DNA of 7,078 bases, taken from NCBI GenBank assembly GCA_963924885.1, contig CAWUUY010000488.1:1-7078 (forward strand), in the 5' to 3' direction. Source of the stretch: UBA5216 sp963924885 (GTDB lineage Bacteria > Pseudomonadota > Gammaproteobacteria > Burkholderiales > SG8-41). Positions 1 to 6,018 of the stretch are shown one piece after another; the first letter of the stretch is position 1, and every line of letters begins with the position of its first letter. The translations under genes and the position numbers were made by a program. Under the pieces are notes generated by a model, which was given only the letters and a program-made list of their open reading frames with translations, was not told where the DNA came from and ran no database searches.

Positions 1-255
1 TGGAATATTCGCGGCGTGTGGGATTTGAAGGACGACGTGCGCAACGGCCGCATCCCGAAAGTGTTTTATGAATCGGATGATGAAAATCGTCTGGTGCCGA
101 TTGTGTGGAAACCGGAAGATTTTATGATCGCGGTGTCGGGCGACCCGCTGCGCAACAATATGTATGTGTTCGCGCACAACGGGTTTTTGGGATTTCCGAC
201 GGGGAAGAAGGTTCAACTGCCGAAGGATTGGGAAAGCAAACTACGGAATTTGTAG
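1..255 (+). CDS. C-terminal fragment of an unrecognised protein
   Basis: The frame is open from the first base and ends at TAG (253-255), so this is the last 84 residues of a gene that begins outside the window. A GTG at 16 could be read as a start, but the frame runs upstream of it without a stop and there is no ribosome site, so it is probably internal. The segment is rich in aromatic and charged residues (WNIRGVWDLKDD at its start, VFYESDDENR, WKPEDF, YVFAHNGFLGFPTGKK towards the end). It has no membrane segment or motif I can name, and I do not recognise the family. Its codons include many T- or A-ending ones (ttt, gat, gaa, aat), more than the genes to its right. The stop codon lies inside the inverted repeat element that follows, so the C-terminus may have been set by that repeat. 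Confidence 0.75.
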   Translation, partial: WNIRGVWDLKDDVRNGRIPKVFYESDDENRLVPIVWKPEDFMIAVSGDPLRNNMYVFAHNGFLGFPTGKKVQLPKDWESKLRNL

Positions 256-347
256 GTTGGGTTAGGCGCGCACTTTGCGCCGTAGCCCACCGTACGCGAC
301 ATGGCAAGTGACGAATGGTGGGTTGCGCTTCGCTTCACCCACCCTAC
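252..347. repeat. composite inverted-repeat element with two hairpins
   Basis: The ends are imperfect inverted repeats: GTAGGTTGGGTT at 252-263 against the complement of CACCCACCCTAC at 336-347 (10 of 12 match). Inside are two hairpins. The first has stem GGCGC (265-269) with GCGCC (277-281) and flanking GGTTGGG/CCCACC arms. The second has GGTGGGT (317-323) with ACCCACC (337-343) and an inner GCG/CGC pair (325-327, 331-333). It lies between two convergent genes and fills nearly all of the gap. Short GTAGGGTGGGT / ACCCACCCTAC hairpins like this are, from memory, scattered in intergenic DNA of many proteobacteria. No T-run follows either stem, so a terminator role is possible but not shown. Another CCTAC (361-365) sits next to the stop of the following gene. 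Confidence 0.8.
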
Positions 348-366
348 GGTTTCGCTGTTGCCTACC

Positions 367-1119
367 CTAAAACATCATCTGCCCGCCGTTGATCTGCAAC
401 GACTGCCCACTCACGTAACTCGACGCCGAACTGCACAAAAACCGCACCACGGTGGCGATTTCTTCGGCGTCGCCTTTGCGCCCCAACGGCACCATTTCAG
501 CGCCCACTGCCGCGGTGCGCCCCGCCGCGCGCACGGTGTTCATCTGTCCCGGCGCGATGCAGTTGACGCGGATGTTGCGATCACCGAACTCGCGTGCGAG
601 GCCGCGGGTGAAGCCCACCAAGCCGTGTTTCGCCACCGAGCCGTGGATGCGTTTTTTCGCGCCTGACAGGCTCATCATGCCGCCCAGCGTGACGATGCTG
701 CCGCCGCCGTTGGCGATCATCGACGGGATGCACGCTTGCGCCAGATAAAACGCGCCGTCGAGCGTGATTGCGAGCGGCACACGCCATTCGTCGTAGCTCA
801 ATTCCAGAAACGGTTTTTCGGTGCGCACCGAGGCATTCAACACCAGAAAATCCACGCGGCCGAATTTTTGCATCACGCCATCGACGATACCTTTAACCTG
901 TTTGGGGTCGGCGATATCGGCCACATACACCTCGGCCTGTCCGCCCGCAGCGCGGATTTCCTCGGCGACTTTTTTGGCGTCATCCACCGAATGCCGCGTG
1001 TTGATCGCCACGGCGGCGCCGCCTTTCGCCAATTCCAGCGCGGTGGCACGCCCGATGTTTTTTGCCGCACCGGTGATTACGGCAACTTTTCCCGTTAGTT
1101 CTTTAGTGTTGTCCGTCAT
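367..1119 (-). CDS. SDR family protein with atypical active site
   Basis: A 250-residue protein, the usual length of a classical short-chain dehydrogenase/reductase, and presumably cytosolic. Visible SDR marks are the cofactor loop TGAAKNIG (16-23), an acidic D68 after beta-strand 3, N95-A96 (the NNAG site, here LNAS), and NCIAPG (186-191). R42/H43 after beta-strand 2 would suit NADP(H); that is inference. The catalytic tetrad is unusual: Ser is G147, Tyr is G160 and Asn is T119; only K164 remains, with H159 five residues before it. The start chosen is the ATG at 1119, because AAGGAG (complement of 1126-1131) lies 6 bases upstream; a TTG at 1134 in the same frame overlaps that site. It is divergent from the dioxygenase gene, 131 bp away. 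Automatic annotation would probably call it a 3-oxoacyl-ACP reductase; substrate and even redox activity are open. Confidence 0.9.
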   Translation of the reverse strand: MTDNTKELTGKVAVITGAAKNIGRATALELAKGGAAVAINTRHSVDDAKKVAEEIRAAGGQAEVYVADIADPKQVKGIVDGVMQKFGRVDFLVLNASVRTEKPFLELSYDEWRVPLAITLDGAFYLAQACIPSMIANGGGSIVTLGGMMSLSGAKKRIHGSVAKHGLVGFTRGLAREFGDRNIRVNCIAPGQMNTVRAAGRTAAVGAEMVPLGRKGDAEEIATVVRFLCSSASSYVSGQSLQINGGQMMF

Positions 1120-1180
1120 GGGTTTCTCCTTCAATGGTGTTCCACAAAGTGGGTAAATTCACCCGCAAATTCGCGTCAAT

Positions 1181-1208
1181 TTCGCAACGCCAGCAACCGG
1201 ACTATACT
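1181..1208 (+). promoter_or_regulatory. candidate sigma-70 promoter for the dioxygenase gene
   Basis: TTCGCA (1181-1186, 4 of 6 to TTGACA) and TATACT (1203-1208, 5 of 6 to TATAAT) are separated by 16 bases. Transcription would start near 1215, giving a leader of roughly 35 bases before the ATG at 1251. Prediction only. A TTGACG on the opposite strand (complement of 1174-1179) could be the -35 of the divergent SDR gene, but I see no good -10 for it. Confidence 0.5.
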
Positions 1209-1250
1209 ATGCGCCTCTGCTCATTACCCGCACCACATCGAGGATGCATC

Positions 1251-2108
1251 ATGGCCTACAAAACCCTGGAAGCACGCCCCATCGCGGGCTGCATCGGCGC
1301 TGAAATCTACGGCGTCAATCTCAAGGATCACAACAACAAAGATTTGTGGAACGAGTTGCAGCAGGCGCTGCTGGAGTTCAAGGTCATCGCCGTGCGCGGA
1401 CAGCGTTTGAATCCGCACGAGCAACTGGCTGCCGCCAGACATTTTGGCGAGCCGAATTTTTATCCATTCGCCAAGGGCATGGAAGAAATTCCGCAGATGA
1501 CGCACGTCATCAAGGAGCCGCACGAACGCGAAGCTTTCGGCAACGACTGGCACTCCGACACGCCGTACCTCGCCGAACCGCCTCGTATCACCACTCTCTA
1601 TGCGATAGAAACCCCGCCCAAGGGCGGCGATACGCTCTACGCCAACACGCAGGCAGCCTATGAGGAACTTTCAGCCGGCGCCAAACGCATGATCGACGGC
1701 GTGCTCGGCGTTTTCAGCGCGAGCCTGAAGCACAAGCCAGGCGGCGACCGCGCCGCACACCACAAACGCATGAGCACCATGCCGGTGACCAACTCCGAAA
1801 ATGCCGACCGTTTTGAATCCAGGCATCCCATCGTGCGCACGCACCCGCAGACAGGCAAAAAAGCGCTGTATTGCAGCTCGCTGCACACACTACGCCTCGA
1901 TGACATGACCGAGCGCGAAAGCCGCTCCATCATCAACATGCTGAACGATCACGCGATCACACCGGAATTCACCTGCCGCGTGCACTGGGAGCCGGGCCAA
2001 CTCACCATCTGGGATAACCGCGTCACCATGCACAACGCGATCAACGACTACCACGGCACGCGGCGCGAAATGCGGCGACTGACGGTGGGGCCGGAAAAAC
2101 CCGTTTAG
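1251..2108 (+). CDS. TauD/TfdA-family Fe(II)/2-oxoglutarate dioxygenase
   Basis: 285 residues, matching the usual length of the TauD/TfdA family, which couples 2-oxoglutarate decarboxylation to hydroxylation of a substrate, often with release of the oxidised group (sulfite from taurine, glyoxylate from 2,4-D). The metal triad is intact: H101 and D103 in NDWHSDTPY, and H261 in WDNRVTMHNA. R276, 15 residues after H261, fits the arginine that binds the 2-oxoglutarate carboxylate, and T128 in GGDTLYANT fits the matching threonine. There is no signal peptide, so it is cytosolic. The start at 1251 is supported by GAGG (1240-1243) with 7-base spacing; the frame is open to 1134, but the extra residues look like translated promoter. 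A DUF1330 gene follows 30 bases downstream and is probably cotranscribed. The substrate cannot be told from sequence; tauD and tfdA names are not justified. Confidence 0.93.
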   Translation: MAYKTLEARPIAGCIGAEIYGVNLKDHNNKDLWNELQQALLEFKVIAVRGQRLNPHEQLAAARHFGEPNFYPFAKGMEEIPQMTHVIKEPHEREAFGNDWHSDTPYLAEPPRITTLYAIETPPKGGDTLYANTQAAYEELSAGAKRMIDGVLGVFSASLKHKPGGDRAAHHKRMSTMPVTNSENADRFESRHPIVRTHPQTGKKALYCSSLHTLRLDDMTERESRSIINMLNDHAITPEFTCRVHWEPGQLTIWDNRVTMHNAINDYHGTRREMRRLTVGPEKPV

Positions 2109-2128
2109 CACGTTAACCGCGTTTCGCC

Positions 2129-2133
2129 GAGGA
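2129..2133 (+). promoter_or_regulatory. ribosome binding site of the DUF1330 gene
   Basis: GAGGA, 5 bases before the ATG at 2139. The preceding gene uses a similar CGAGGAT site, which supports independent initiation of both genes on one transcript. Confidence 0.65.
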
Positions 2134-2138
2134 TCCCC

Positions 2139-2426
2139 ATGGCAGCGTATCTCATCGTAGACGTCAAAGTGCTGGACCCGGCGGGTTTTGCCGAGTATCA
2201 ACAGAAAGTGCCCGCGACCATCGCGCAGTACGGTGGCCGTTATCTGGTGCGCGGCGGCGCCACCGAGGTGCTCGAAGGCGCAGGGTCGCCCAAACGCAGC
2301 GTGGTGCTTGAGTTTCCGAGCATGGTGCAACTCAAAACGTGGTACGCCTCGCCTGAATACGCGCCGCTGATTGCGATTCGGACGCGCACTGCAAAATCAA
2401 AGTTGATGGCTGCCGAGGGAATCTGA
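2139..2426 (+). CDS. DUF1330 family small protein
   Basis: 95 residues, the normal size of DUF1330 proteins, which adopt a dimeric alpha/beta-barrel (ferredoxin-like) fold related to EthD and antibiotic-biosynthesis monooxygenase proteins. It shows the family pattern: an N-terminal strand AAYLIVDVKV, then DPAGFAEYQQKVP, the glycine-rich GGRYLVRGG (about 33-41), EVLEG, VVLEFPS, and WYASPEYAPL near the C-terminus. No biochemical role is established for the family that I can apply here. It follows the dioxygenase gene by 30 bases on the same strand, so it may assist or act after that enzyme; this is inference from position. It ends 20 bases before the stop of the convergent dehydrogenase gene. 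Confidence 0.9.
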   Translation: MAAYLIVDVKVLDPAGFAEYQQKVPATIAQYGGRYLVRGGATEVLEGAGSPKRSVVLEFPSMVQLKTWYASPEYAPLIAIRTRTAKSKLMAAEGI

Positions 2427-2440
2427 GGCGAGATACCGCC
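2427..2440. other. short hairpin between convergent genes
   Basis: GGCG (2427-2430) and CGCC (2437-2440) can pair around a 6-base loop, filling most of the 20-base gap between the DUF1330 stop and the stop of the convergent dehydrogenase gene. With only 4 base pairs and no T-run it is a weak candidate for a shared terminator. Confidence 0.25.
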
Positions 2441-2446
2441 CCGTGA

Positions 2447-3505
2447 CTAACCGCCCAACACCGCCGCCGACGGCTTAACCTTCCCCGACTCCACGCTCAG
2501 CACCGCATTCACCAGCTTTTCATTCGCCGGTGTCGGAACGCCGACCTCTTTGCCCTTGCGCACGATCAGGCCGTTCATGAATTCAATTTCGGTCTTGCGG
2601 CCCTTTGCCATGTCCTGCGCCATCGACGGACGCTGAATATTCGCGCGCGGGTTGTCGGCTTTGCGGTTCTTCATGATGTGCTCGACTTCCGCCAGCACGG
2701 CGGCGTCGCCCGCGCTTGCTTTCTCCAATTGATCTGGCATCAGCTTACCCATTTTTTCGAGCTTCAGACCCAGCGCGCGGCCCACGCGTATCGATTCACC
2801 GGCCACCTGAATCGCAAAGCGCCGGATGGCGTCGTTGTTGTCGCAACCGTGCCCGGTCAAACCGGTGGCCGCGCAAATGCCGTTGCTCATGCCGTTTTGC
2901 GTGAGCTTGGTCCAACGCTCACCCTGCAGATTGGTGGTGGCCTTGGCGCTGTCGATCAACGAGAACATTTTCACCAGATCGGTCACGCGGTCGGTGCTGC
3001 GGCCATGAATTTCGCCGACGCGAAACACCGTGTGCTTGTCGCCGCCTTTTTCGGCCATGCGGCGTATGCGCCCCGGCCCGTACAGCTCCACGGAGATCAT
3101 CGAAGCAATCGTGCCCACCACGCGTTCCGCGCCCAGCACGCCCGCGATGGTGTCTTCGTTCCAGCAGTTTTGCAGCGACACGGCAAAACCGTCCTTCGCC
3201 AGATACGGCGCAATCGCCCTGGTTACGCGCTCGGTGTCGTACGACTTGACCGAAATAAACACAATGTCGAACAGCGGCTGGCCCTTTAGCGTGTCGAGGT
3301 CTTTGTAGTGCAGCGTCTTGGCGGTCTTGACGATGAATTTTTCCGGATCGGTCACGCCGTCGAGGTCCAGCCCCTTGGCGCGGATGGTCTCAATGTGCTC
3401 CGGCCAGAAGTCAATCAGCGTGACATCCTCGCCATGGTGCGCGAAATAACCGCCGACATAGCCACCCAGTGCACCCGTGCCCATCATTGCGATACGCTTA
3501 CCCAT
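2447..3505 (-). CDS. ketopantoate reductase-like (ApbA/PanE family) dehydrogenase
   Basis: 352 residues, about 50 longer than E. coli PanE (303). The N-terminal Rossmann domain has GTGALGG (9-15). K87 in SVKSYDT and N113 in LQNCWNED match the lysine and asparagine of the ketopantoate reductase active cleft. In the C-terminal helical domain, WTKLTQN gives K200 and N204, matching the catalytic lysine and nearby asparagine, and KTEIEFMNG gives E306. The fold and reaction type, NAD(P)-linked interconversion of a 2-keto and a 2-hydroxy acid, are therefore well supported. D32 at the end of beta-strand 2 replaces the basic residue that binds the NADPH phosphate in PanE, suggesting NAD(H). Residues about 278-302 look like an insertion. 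The start is supported by AAGGAG (complement of 3512-3517), 6 bases away. As the third gene of a catabolic run it is more likely a pathway enzyme than pantothenate biosynthesis, so I give no panE name. Confidence 0.9.
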   Translation of the reverse strand: MGKRIAMMGTGALGGYVGGYFAHHGEDVTLIDFWPEHIETIRAKGLDLDGVTDPEKFIVKTAKTLHYKDLDTLKGQPLFDIVFISVKSYDTERVTRAIAPYLAKDGFAVSLQNCWNEDTIAGVLGAERVVGTIASMISVELYGPGRIRRMAEKGGDKHTVFRVGEIHGRSTDRVTDLVKMFSLIDSAKATTNLQGERWTKLTQNGMSNGICAATGLTGHGCDNNDAIRRFAIQVAGESIRVGRALGLKLEKMGKLMPDQLEKASAGDAAVLAEVEHIMKNRKADNPRANIQRPSMAQDMAKGRKTEIEFMNGLIVRKGKEVGVPTPANEKLVNAVLSVESGKVKPSAAVLGG

Positions 3506-3511
3506 TTCGTT

Positions 3512-3517
3512 CTCCTT
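3512..3517 (-). promoter_or_regulatory. ribosome binding site of the dehydrogenase gene
   Basis: AAGGAG on the minus strand, 6 bases before the ATG at 3505, inside the 30-base gap after the Bug receptor stop. It fixes the start and shows the third gene of the run initiates on its own. Confidence 0.75.
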
Positions 3518-3535
3518 GAAAAATACTGAACCTCA

Positions 3536-4522
3536 TTAGTCCGCGCGCGCGCCGGAATCCTTCACTGGCTTCGCCCAGCGATTAAAATCGTCACTCAACA
3601 TTTTGGCACTTTCCTCCATCGAAGCCGCGATCACTTCCGCACCGTCGGCCGCCATGCGCGTATTCACTTCCGGGTCTTTGAGTTTGCGCGCGATTTCGGC
3701 ATTGAGTTTCGCGACAATGGCTTTGGGCGTGGCAGCGGGCGCCATGATGATATAGAACGACTCCACCACGTAGCCCGGCAGCCCTGATTCGGCAATCGTC
3801 GGCACCTCGGGCATGGGGGTGTAGCGTTTGGCGCTGCTCATGCCCAGGCCGCGCAGCCGGCCGCCGCGCACGTGCGGCAGCACCGGCACCACGCTCGAAA
3901 AGCGCAACTGGATATTGCCCGCGAGCAAATCGACAATTGCTGGCGCCGCCCCTTTGTACGGGATATGCACGACATCAATGCCAGCCATGCCGTTGAACAA
4001 CACGCCCGCCAGATGCGTCGATGAGCCGTTGCCCGACGAGCTGTAATTCATTTTGCCGGGGTTCACCTTGGCGTACACGATCAACTCCTTGACGCTGGTG
4101 GCCGGGATTTTGGGATGCACCACCAGAAAGTACGGCGAGTTGGTGGCCGCGATCACCGGCGTGAAATCCTTGAAGGTGTCGTAGCGCAGCTTGGCATAGA
4201 GGTGCGGATTGATGGTCATCACCGCGCTGGGCGTGACGAACAGCGTATAGCCATCGGGCGCGGCCTTGGCCACCAGTTCCGCACCGAGGTTGCCGCCGGC
4301 GCTCGGACGGTTATCCACCACCACCGGCTGGCCCCAGCTTTCGAGCAATTTTTGCCCGATGATGCGCGCCAGCGTGTCGCTACCGCCGCCCGCGGCATAG
4401 GGAGAGATCAGGCGGATGGGTTTGGTGGGGTAGGCCTGTCCTGAGCTTGTCGAAGTGGACTGCGCACCGGCGGCGGCAACAGCCGTCATCAGCGCGCACG
4501 CCGCGATGCACTGCCGTCGCAT
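3536..4522 (-). CDS. Bug/TctC-type periplasmic solute-binding receptor 1
   Basis: 328 residues from the ATG at 4522. The N-terminus has Arg at 2-3, a hydrophobic stretch and AGA before Q21, a Sec signal peptide likely cut after A20. The mature part shows the family pattern: PTKPIRLISPYAAGGGSDTLAR, VVVDNRPSAGGNLGAE, APDGYTLF, then NYSSSGNGSSTHL, HIPYKGAAPAIVDLLAG, and MPEVPTIAESGLPGY. Bug proteins bind carboxylates and related small acids in the periplasm, either for tripartite tricarboxylate transporters or as sensors. No TctA or TctB is in the window. The start overlaps the preceding MmgE/PrpD stop (TGATG); a GTG at 4525 is the alternative and would add one residue. Residues 22-30, right after the signal peptide, are encoded by a dispersed repeat absent from the second Bug receptor here. 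The ligand is unknown. Confidence 0.95.
   Translation of the reverse strand: MRRQCIAACALMTAVAAAGAQSTSTSSGQAYPTKPIRLISPYAAGGGSDTLARIIGQKLLESWGQPVVVDNRPSAGGNLGAELVAKAAPDGYTLFVTPSAVMTINPHLYAKLRYDTFKDFTPVIAATNSPYFLVVHPKIPATSVKELIVYAKVNPGKMNYSSSGNGSSTHLAGVLFNGMAGIDVVHIPYKGAAPAIVDLLAGNIQLRFSSVVPVLPHVRGGRLRGLGMSSAKRYTPMPEVPTIAESGLPGYVVESFYIIMAPAATPKAIVAKLNAEIARKLKDPEVNTRMAADGAEVIAASMEESAKMLSDDFNRWAKPVKDSGARAD
4434..4458. repeat. dispersed repeat inside the receptor 1 gene (FDKLRTG type)
   Basis: The plus strand reads GCCTGTCCTGAGCTTGTCGA followed by AGTGG; the minus strand contains TTCGACAAGCTCAGGACAGG. This matches a short repeat I know from many beta- and gammaproteobacterial genomes, recognisable by its spurious peptide FDKLRTG, which one minus-strand frame gives here. 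It lies in the coding region, in frame, and is read as STSTSSGQA. The core has a small inverted repeat, CTTCGACAAG, around its centre. Confidence 0.85.
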
Positions 4523-5883
4523 CACTTCGCCACCAGCGCAATAATTTTATTGAGATTCCCCAGCGTCTCAAAGTGCTTCAGCAAATCATACAACGTGCGC
4601 GCCTTGTCCGCGCCCAGCACCGGCGTCACCAGCCCATCAAACTTGCCCCACACTTCGTCTTCGGACATCGGGTTATCCGCGTGGCCCAGCACGATGTTCG
4701 TATCGGCATGCAGCGGCTTGGCCTCGCCTTCGACGTACACATCCAGATGCGCTTCGTATTGCGGCTGATCGGCAACGACTTCCAATTCGGTGACGTCGGC
4801 GATGGCTTTCAAGCGCGCATCCTGCGGGAGCTTGTCGGTGAAATCCGACGCGACCAGCCGGTAACCCGTGAGCCCCATCGCCATGCAATAACGCACGCTG
4901 AATTTATGCGCCAGCGGCGTTTGCGGATTCAACTGGTTGGCCACCACCACCACATTCGGATGCACCTTGGCATGCACCTTGGTGATTTTGCGACCGCCCA
5001 CCGCCGCTGCCAGCTTGCGCGAGGTTTGTATCGCCGCGTGCGTGGCGCGGCAACTGGCGTAGGGTTTGAAACCGTTGCGCTTTAATTCCCAGTAGCTGAA
5101 ATCCATCGGCGGCACTTCGACCTTGCGATCCTGAATAAAAGCATCGAGCAATCCCTTTTCCAGTTCCAGCAATTTGGTCGAGGATTGAAACCCCTCACGC
5201 GCCAGCTCCGCGGCGAGAATGCCGTCCATCGCCGCCTTGCCGCCGTGAAACGGTTTGCTGTGCGTGCCGAACGAACCCACCAAACCGCCTGCCGTAGTGG
5301 TGGCCACACCCACGGCGTATTCGGTTTGCTGCGGCGTCAAACGCATCAGCACCGACGCCGCCACCGCCGCACCCACGCGCCCGAACACCGAGGTCGGATG
5401 CAGGCCGCGCCGGTGCAGGCTGCGCCCCACGCCCGGCGGGCCGCCACCCGCGAGGCGCGCCATCACTTCAAAGCCGGTGATGAAGGCCGACAGCGTTTCT
5501 TTTTCACCGGCCTTCAGTTGCCCGGCCAATGCGAGCGTGGCCGTACCGACCACGCAACTGATATGGCCCGCGCCCATCTGGTGCGAGTCATCGTAATCCA
5601 TCGCGTGGGCCATGGTGCCGTTGGCGAGCGCGGCAAACGCAGGCGCAGTGCGGCCGCCCATGAACACCTGCGCATCGCCCTTGGCGCCCCAACCCTCGAC
5701 CACGCGCCGCACCGGACGCACGCAATCGTCGTCCCACGCGCCGATGGCGCAGCCCATCACGTCGATTAGCGCGACCTTGGCGGCGGCAAGGATGTCGGCG
5801 GGGAATTCGCGCGTCAGCGCACCGGCGGCGTAGGCGGCGATTTGCTGGCTGCGGGTGATGGTGAGTTCGTTAGGGGCGTTCAT
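4522..5883 (-). CDS. MmgE/PrpD family protein (2-methylcitrate dehydratase / cis-aconitate decarboxylase fold)
   Basis: 453 residues, typical of MmgE/PrpD. The family includes 2-methylcitrate dehydratase (PrpD) and cis-aconitate decarboxylase. Matching blocks are ANGTMAHAMDYDDSH (87-101) with D96, D98 and D99, then H107; HPTSVFG (162-168); GTHSKPFHGGKAA (206-218) with K210; and GFKPYASCRATHAAI (271-285). The N-terminal all-helical domain runs to about 265 and the C-terminal alpha/beta part follows. Mapped by eye onto human cis-aconitate decarboxylase, D96, H107, H162 and K210 fall at its active-site positions, so it is probably active. No prpB or prpC is nearby, so the methylcitrate cycle is not indicated. 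The ATG at 5883 is chosen because AGGAG (complement of 5889-5893) lies 5 bases before it; the frame stays open to 5988, but the extra residues are translated upstream DNA. It is first in a three-gene run, with its stop overlapping the receptor gene start. Confidence 0.92.
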   Translation of the reverse strand: MNAPNELTITRSQQIAAYAAGALTREFPADILAAAKVALIDVMGCAIGAWDDDCVRPVRRVVEGWGAKGDAQVFMGGRTAPAFAALANGTMAHAMDYDDSHQMGAGHISCVVGTATLALAGQLKAGEKETLSAFITGFEVMARLAGGGPPGVGRSLHRRGLHPTSVFGRVGAAVAASVLMRLTPQQTEYAVGVATTTAGGLVGSFGTHSKPFHGGKAAMDGILAAELAREGFQSSTKLLELEKGLLDAFIQDRKVEVPPMDFSYWELKRNGFKPYASCRATHAAIQTSRKLAAAVGGRKITKVHAKVHPNVVVVANQLNPQTPLAHKFSVRYCMAMGLTGYRLVASDFTDKLPQDARLKAIADVTELEVVADQPQYEAHLDVYVEGEAKPLHADTNIVLGHADNPMSEDEVWGKFDGLVTPVLGADKARTLYDLLKHFETLGNLNKIIALVAK

Positions 5884-5888
5884 GATGA

Positions 5889-5893
5889 CTCCT
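5889..5893 (-). promoter_or_regulatory. ribosome binding site of the MmgE/PrpD gene
   Basis: AGGAG on the minus strand, 5 bases before the ATG at 5883. It decides this start over in-frame start codons as far up as 5988, which would give a 35-residue extension without any conserved sequence. Confidence 0.75.
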
Positions 5894-5984
5894 GAGGATC
5901 GCTTGTGATGTGTGATTCGCGCGGGTTGCCGGGGCGCAAATCTTAAGGCGAAACACGGCTGCGCGTCCAACACCCAACACATGG

Positions 5985-5996
5985 ACACGCTCGTGT
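5985..5996. promoter_or_regulatory. small palindrome in the divergent intergenic region
   Basis: ACACG and CGTGT flank a 2-base centre (CT). It sits in the 143-bp region between the divergent MmgE/PrpD gene and second receptor gene, about 30 bases before the receptor ATG. It could be an operator half for a shared regulator, but 10 paired bases in GC-rich DNA can arise by chance and no regulator gene is in the window. Confidence 0.25.
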
Positions 5997-6012
5997 GCGC
6001 AGGGTTTTGGGT

Positions 6013-6018
6013 TACGAT
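6013..6018 (+). promoter_or_regulatory. possible -10 element before receptor 2
   Basis: TACGAT matches TATAAT at 4 of 6 and ends 8 bases before the ATG at 6027. If used, the transcript would begin almost at the start codon. No convincing -35 lies at the right distance (TGGACA at 5982-5987 is too far), so this is weak. Confidence 0.25.

Noticed and set aside
1151..1164. GGGT-AAATTC-ACCC inverted repeat as an operator
   Set aside because: Only four paired bases per arm; too weak to support a call.
1134..1250. 39-residue N-terminal extension of the dioxygenase
   Set aside because: It covers the candidate promoter, and a good Shine-Dalgarno is placed for the ATG at 1251, where family similarity begins.
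2678..3289. 203-residue plus-strand open frame opposite the dehydrogenase gene
   Set aside because: Shadow of a well-supported gene, with His/Arg-rich composition and no ribosome site that I can see.
4480..4522. Lipoprotein signal (IAAC, Cys 9) in receptor 1
   Set aside because: The cysteine is too near the N-terminus, before the hydrophobic core; a normal cleavage site AGA-Q fits better.
4380..4571. Minus-strand 63-residue frame containing FDKLRTG
   Set aside because: The peptide is the known false product of the dispersed repeat; the frame overlaps the signal peptide region of receptor 1.
4447..5769. Long plus-strand open frames of 212 and 194 residues opposite the MmgE/PrpD gene
   Set aside because: Their translations are Arg/His/Ala-rich without motifs, as expected for antisense frames of GC-rich coding DNA, and the opposite strand encodes a clear full-length family protein.
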